From positions 62,001-126,000 of the forward strand of contig BGOU01000003.1 of the NCBI GenBank assembly GCA_003569705.1: DNA of 64,000 nt, in the 5' to 3' direction. A program made the translations under genes and the position numbers. Below the pieces are notes generated by a model that saw nothing but the letters and a program-made list of their open reading frames with translations, was not told the origin of the DNA and searched no databases. The stretch comes from Nitrosarchaeum sp. (lineage in GTDB: Archaea > Thermoproteota > Nitrososphaeria > Nitrososphaerales > Nitrosopumilaceae). Shown here one piece after another: positions 61,874 to 64,000 of the stretch (its first letter is position 1; each line of letters opens with the position of its first letter).

Positions 61874-61898
61874 ATAATAAGAAAATTCAGACTCTAGT

Positions 61899-62414
61899 AT
61901 GAAAAAGAAAAAGATCTATGAAGGTAAAATTTTAGGTCTTAGTATTTATGATTTAGTAATTGAAGGTAGAAAAGTAAAACGAGAGATAATAGAGCATAGA
62001 GGAGCGGCTGCAATGTTAGCATTTGATGAAGATAACAAAGTAATTCTTGTAAAACAACATAGGTTTCCTCATGGGTATGTAATTGAGATTCCTGCAGGAA
62101 CACTAGAAAAAAAAGAAGAACCAAAGAAATGTGCATTTAGAGAATTAGAAGAAGAAACTGGGTATAGAGCTAAAAAAATGACACCGCTAATCACCTACTA
62201 TCCATCCATAGGCTACAATACTGAGGCTATTCACTGCTTTGTAGCCTCAGGATTAAAGAAAATTGCAGATTTAAAACTAGATGAAGATGAAATATTATCT
62301 GTTGTAAAGATAGATCTTGAAAAATTGATTTTAATGATAAAAAATGGAAAAATTCAAGATTCAAAAACTATTTGTGCAGTATTAACATATGCTGCCAAAA
62401 AGAAATTGTATTAA
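61899..62414 (+). CDS. Nudix hydrolase, ADP-ribose pyrophosphatase-like
   Basis: A 171-residue Nudix protein with the complete box from G67 to G88 (G-x5-E73-x7-R81-E-L-E-E-E-x-G). VILVKQHRFPHGYVIEIPAG just before it and the overall layout match ADP-ribose pyrophosphatases. It follows the Lrp-like gene by 25 bp and ends exactly where the convergent AbrB-PhoU gene ends. The substrate is assigned only by similarity. Confidence 0.88.
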   Translation: MKKKKIYEGKILGLSIYDLVIEGRKVKREIIEHRGAAAMLAFDEDNKVILVKQHRFPHGYVIEIPAGTLEKKEEPKKCAFRELEEETGYRAKKMTPLITYYPSIGYNTEAIHCFVASGLKKIADLKLDEDEILSVVKIDLEKLILMIKNGKIQDSKTICAVLTYAAKKKLY

Positions 62415-63395
62415 TTATTTATTGTATATAGGCTTTACAAGATCTACAATATCAGCCCAAGATTTTGCAATTCGTTCAAACATATAAACAAGATCAAGAA
62501 GATCAATAGGAATTTGTTTTTTATTTCCTATTGTACTTCTAAGTTTAGAAAGATTTTCCTGATATTTTTTATGTAATATTATAGCTTCTATGGCTAAACG
62601 TCTATCAGGTTTGATAAAGGCATCAATTGATTTTTCTGCAAGAATATTAAAATTTTGTACTACATCAAAAATTTTCTTTAAATGTTCATTAGATAAAGAA
62701 GAATCATAAATAAAATTAGCAAGCTCCACTATTGTATCACCTGCATTTTCTAAAAGATTAGCAGCTACTCTATAATCTAAAATATCAATATTTTCTAAAT
62801 TAAATACATTAGCTAATCTTTTATCAACAAGTGTACTCCTGATTAAACGTACAAGAAGAAAATATTGTCTATTAACCTCAACATCTCTTTTTGATAATGT
62901 TTGCAAATTAGATTTATCATCTAAAATTAATCCATTTGATACATCATCGTACATTCCAAGTGCAATAGAACTCATTCTTTTTAGAATTTTTTCTGGATTT
63001 AGTGTTGTTGCATCTAAAAGAAATTGCATGTTAATATTTGAAGCATCTTCTTCAATAATCTCCATACCAACTAATCGTCTCATTGAATTTCGAATTTGTT
63101 CTCTATCCTCACCTGGTATGATTGATTTTGAAGTAATTTGAATAACGTCATATCCTAAAAGATAAGCTCCAGTGATGTCAGCTACAATATTTTCATCTTT
63201 AGGTAATGGATATGAAATTACAAGTTCTTTTGTAGGACGCATTTCTTTGTTTGCAGAAATTGAGATGGTATCTTGTCCTGTTTCAAGTTCAACTTGGCTA
63301 CCTTTATCTAAATTATTGGCAACTATCCATTCTTTAGGTAATGAAACTAGAATACTGCTACCAATCCTTTGCAGGCGTCGAATAAATTTAGTCAA
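62415..63395 (-). CDS. AbrB-like/PhoU-domain phosphate regulator
   Basis: A 326-residue protein with an N-terminal AbrB/SpoVT swapped-hairpin domain (MTKFIRRLQRIGSSILVSLP, KEWI) and two PhoU-type helical bundles (about 110-320). Archaeal proteins of this layout are thought to regulate phosphate uptake, the AbrB part binding DNA or a partner. No phosphate transporter gene is in the window. It is divergent from the pantoate kinase gene with a 65-bp spacer. Confidence 0.85.
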   Translation of the reverse strand: MTKFIRRLQRIGSSILVSLPKEWIVANNLDKGSQVELETGQDTISISANKEMRPTKELVISYPLPKDENIVADITGAYLLGYDVIQITSKSIIPGEDREQIRNSMRRLVGMEIIEEDASNINMQFLLDATTLNPEKILKRMSSIALGMYDDVSNGLILDDKSNLQTLSKRDVEVNRQYFLLVRLIRSTLVDKRLANVFNLENIDILDYRVAANLLENAGDTIVELANFIYDSSLSNEHLKKIFDVVQNFNILAEKSIDAFIKPDRRLAIEAIILHKKYQENLSKLRSTIGNKKQIPIDLLDLVYMFERIAKSWADIVDLVKPIYNK

Positions 63396-63460
63396 TTTAT
63401 ACTAATTTAATTAATTTAAGCCATATTCTTATATTTTATGTAAAATTTAAACTGAGATCA

Positions 63461-64000
63461 ATGGAGGCAACTGCATTTTGTCCTGCACATATTACAGGTT
63501 TTTTCAAAGCTTACTTAGAGAAAGATAATCAAAAAAATCCTGAAAAATTAGGTTCTATGGGAGCAGGATTTTCAATTAGAGAAGGCGTTACTACTCATAT
63601 CAATATTTTACCTAAAATTGATCAAAATTCTAACTTTAAAATTACTACTATAGGCTATCAATCAGATAAGACAGATGTTTCAGAATATGTATTAAATGAA
63701 TTTTTGAAGCTTGGAAATTTTGAAAATATATTTTTTGATATTCAACATGAGATTACCATACCAGTTGGATATGGTTTAGGTTCTAGCAGTGCTGTTGCAT
63801 TGTCATTATCATATGCATTAGATCATGTTCTTAAAACAAGATTAGAACAGACAGTCATTGGTCAGATTGCACATAATGCTGAGATAAATTGCAAGACAGG
63901 GTTGGGTGATGTTTTGGCATCATATCATGGCGGTTTTGAAATAAGAATTAAACCAGGAGCACCAGGAATAGGTCAAGTAGAAAAAATCAACATAAAAGAT
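63461..64000 (+). CDS. Pantoate kinase (GHMP family), 3' end outside window
   Basis: The first 180 residues are visible. MEATAFCPAHITGFFKAY is the distinctive start of archaeal pantoate kinase, and PVGYGLGSSSAVALSLSYA is the GHMP ATP-binding motif, followed by GLGDVLASYHGG. The enzyme phosphorylates pantoate in the archaeal coenzyme A pathway. The ATG at 63461 is preceded by a short AT-rich leader, and the gene continues past the window edge. Confidence 0.88.
   Translation, partial: MEATAFCPAHITGFFKAYLEKDNQKNPEKLGSMGAGFSIREGVTTHINILPKIDQNSNFKITTIGYQSDKTDVSEYVLNEFLKLGNFENIFFDIQHEITIPVGYGLGSSSAVALSLSYALDHVLKTRLEQTVIGQIAHNAEINCKTGLGDVLASYHGGFEIRIKPGAPGIGQVEKINIKD

Overview
The window comes from an AT-rich ammonia-oxidising archaeon (Nitrosopumilales, Nitrosopumilus/Nitrosarchaeum-like). 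The evidence is an AmtB ammonium transporter with an extended signal-peptide N-terminus, an archaeal A/V-type ATP synthase, archaeal S19e, PDCD5, Nep1 and RNase P genes, a plastocyanin-like protein with a PEFG C-terminal sorting signal, a class II ribonucleotide reductase, and many secreted beta-sandwich proteins typical of this group. Genes are tightly packed, many start with TTG or GTG, and several starts look leaderless behind TATA boxes.

Layout. 1-3.6 kb: riboflavin operon (riboflavin synthase, ribB, ribH, GTP cyclohydrolase III) ending in an amidohydrolase. 3.7-5.7 kb: TPR protein, ribbon-helix-helix peptide, CheY-like receiver and a divergent HTH protein. 5.7-7.7 kb: CitE-like lyase and zinc-type acyl-CoA/alcohol reductase. 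7.7-10.7 kb: PDCD5, S19e, RNase P subunit, tRNA-Gly, Nep1 and a membrane-anchored glycosidase-like protein. 10.8-16.2 kb: class II ribonucleotide reductase, preceded by an unusual HTH / ATP-cone / degenerate NrdD protein and a zinc-ribbon peptide. 16.2-20.2 kb: thiolase with DUF35 partner, topoisomerase-type zinc finger, nitrilase, tautomerase, rhomboid protease. 20.3-36.2 kb: a secretome island of repeat-bearing surface proteins, a Met-rich peptide, a cupredoxin, a CopC-CopD-beta-propeller fusion, and a zinc-type ABC importer opposite a NikR-like regulator. 36.2-38.5 kb: LON-domain protein and head-to-head pyrB/pyrI. 38.5-49.9 kb: ATP synthase genes K, small ORF, D, B, A, E opposite I, with C about 3.3 kb beyond I, interrupted by rhodanese, amtB and an HTH gene. 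50-57.2 kb: Cas4-like protein, nucleotide operon (tmk, HD phosphohydrolase, UMP kinase), Hsp20, UbiB kinase. 57.2-64 kb: ABC exporter with a CARDB-like partner, Lrp regulator, Nudix hydrolase, AbrB-PhoU protein and the start of pantoate kinase.

The most unusual items are: (i) a putative nucleotide-sensing regulator built from a catalytically dead anaerobic ribonucleotide reductase, next to the active class II enzyme and accompanied by a repeated GATC-centred motif; (ii) a promoter module (TCCC-N6-GGGA about 14 bp from a TATA box) shared by two distant tiny genes; (iii) a shuffled C-terminal repeat module in secreted proteins; (iv) a Cas4-like protein that keeps its iron-sulfur cysteines but has lost its nuclease motif.

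Four single-base homopolymer contractions break three genes (atpE, an HTH gene and a secreted protein). Their shared character suggests sequence or assembly errors, so these genes are probably intact in the organism. No CRISPR array, rRNA, insertion sequence or prophage was seen.
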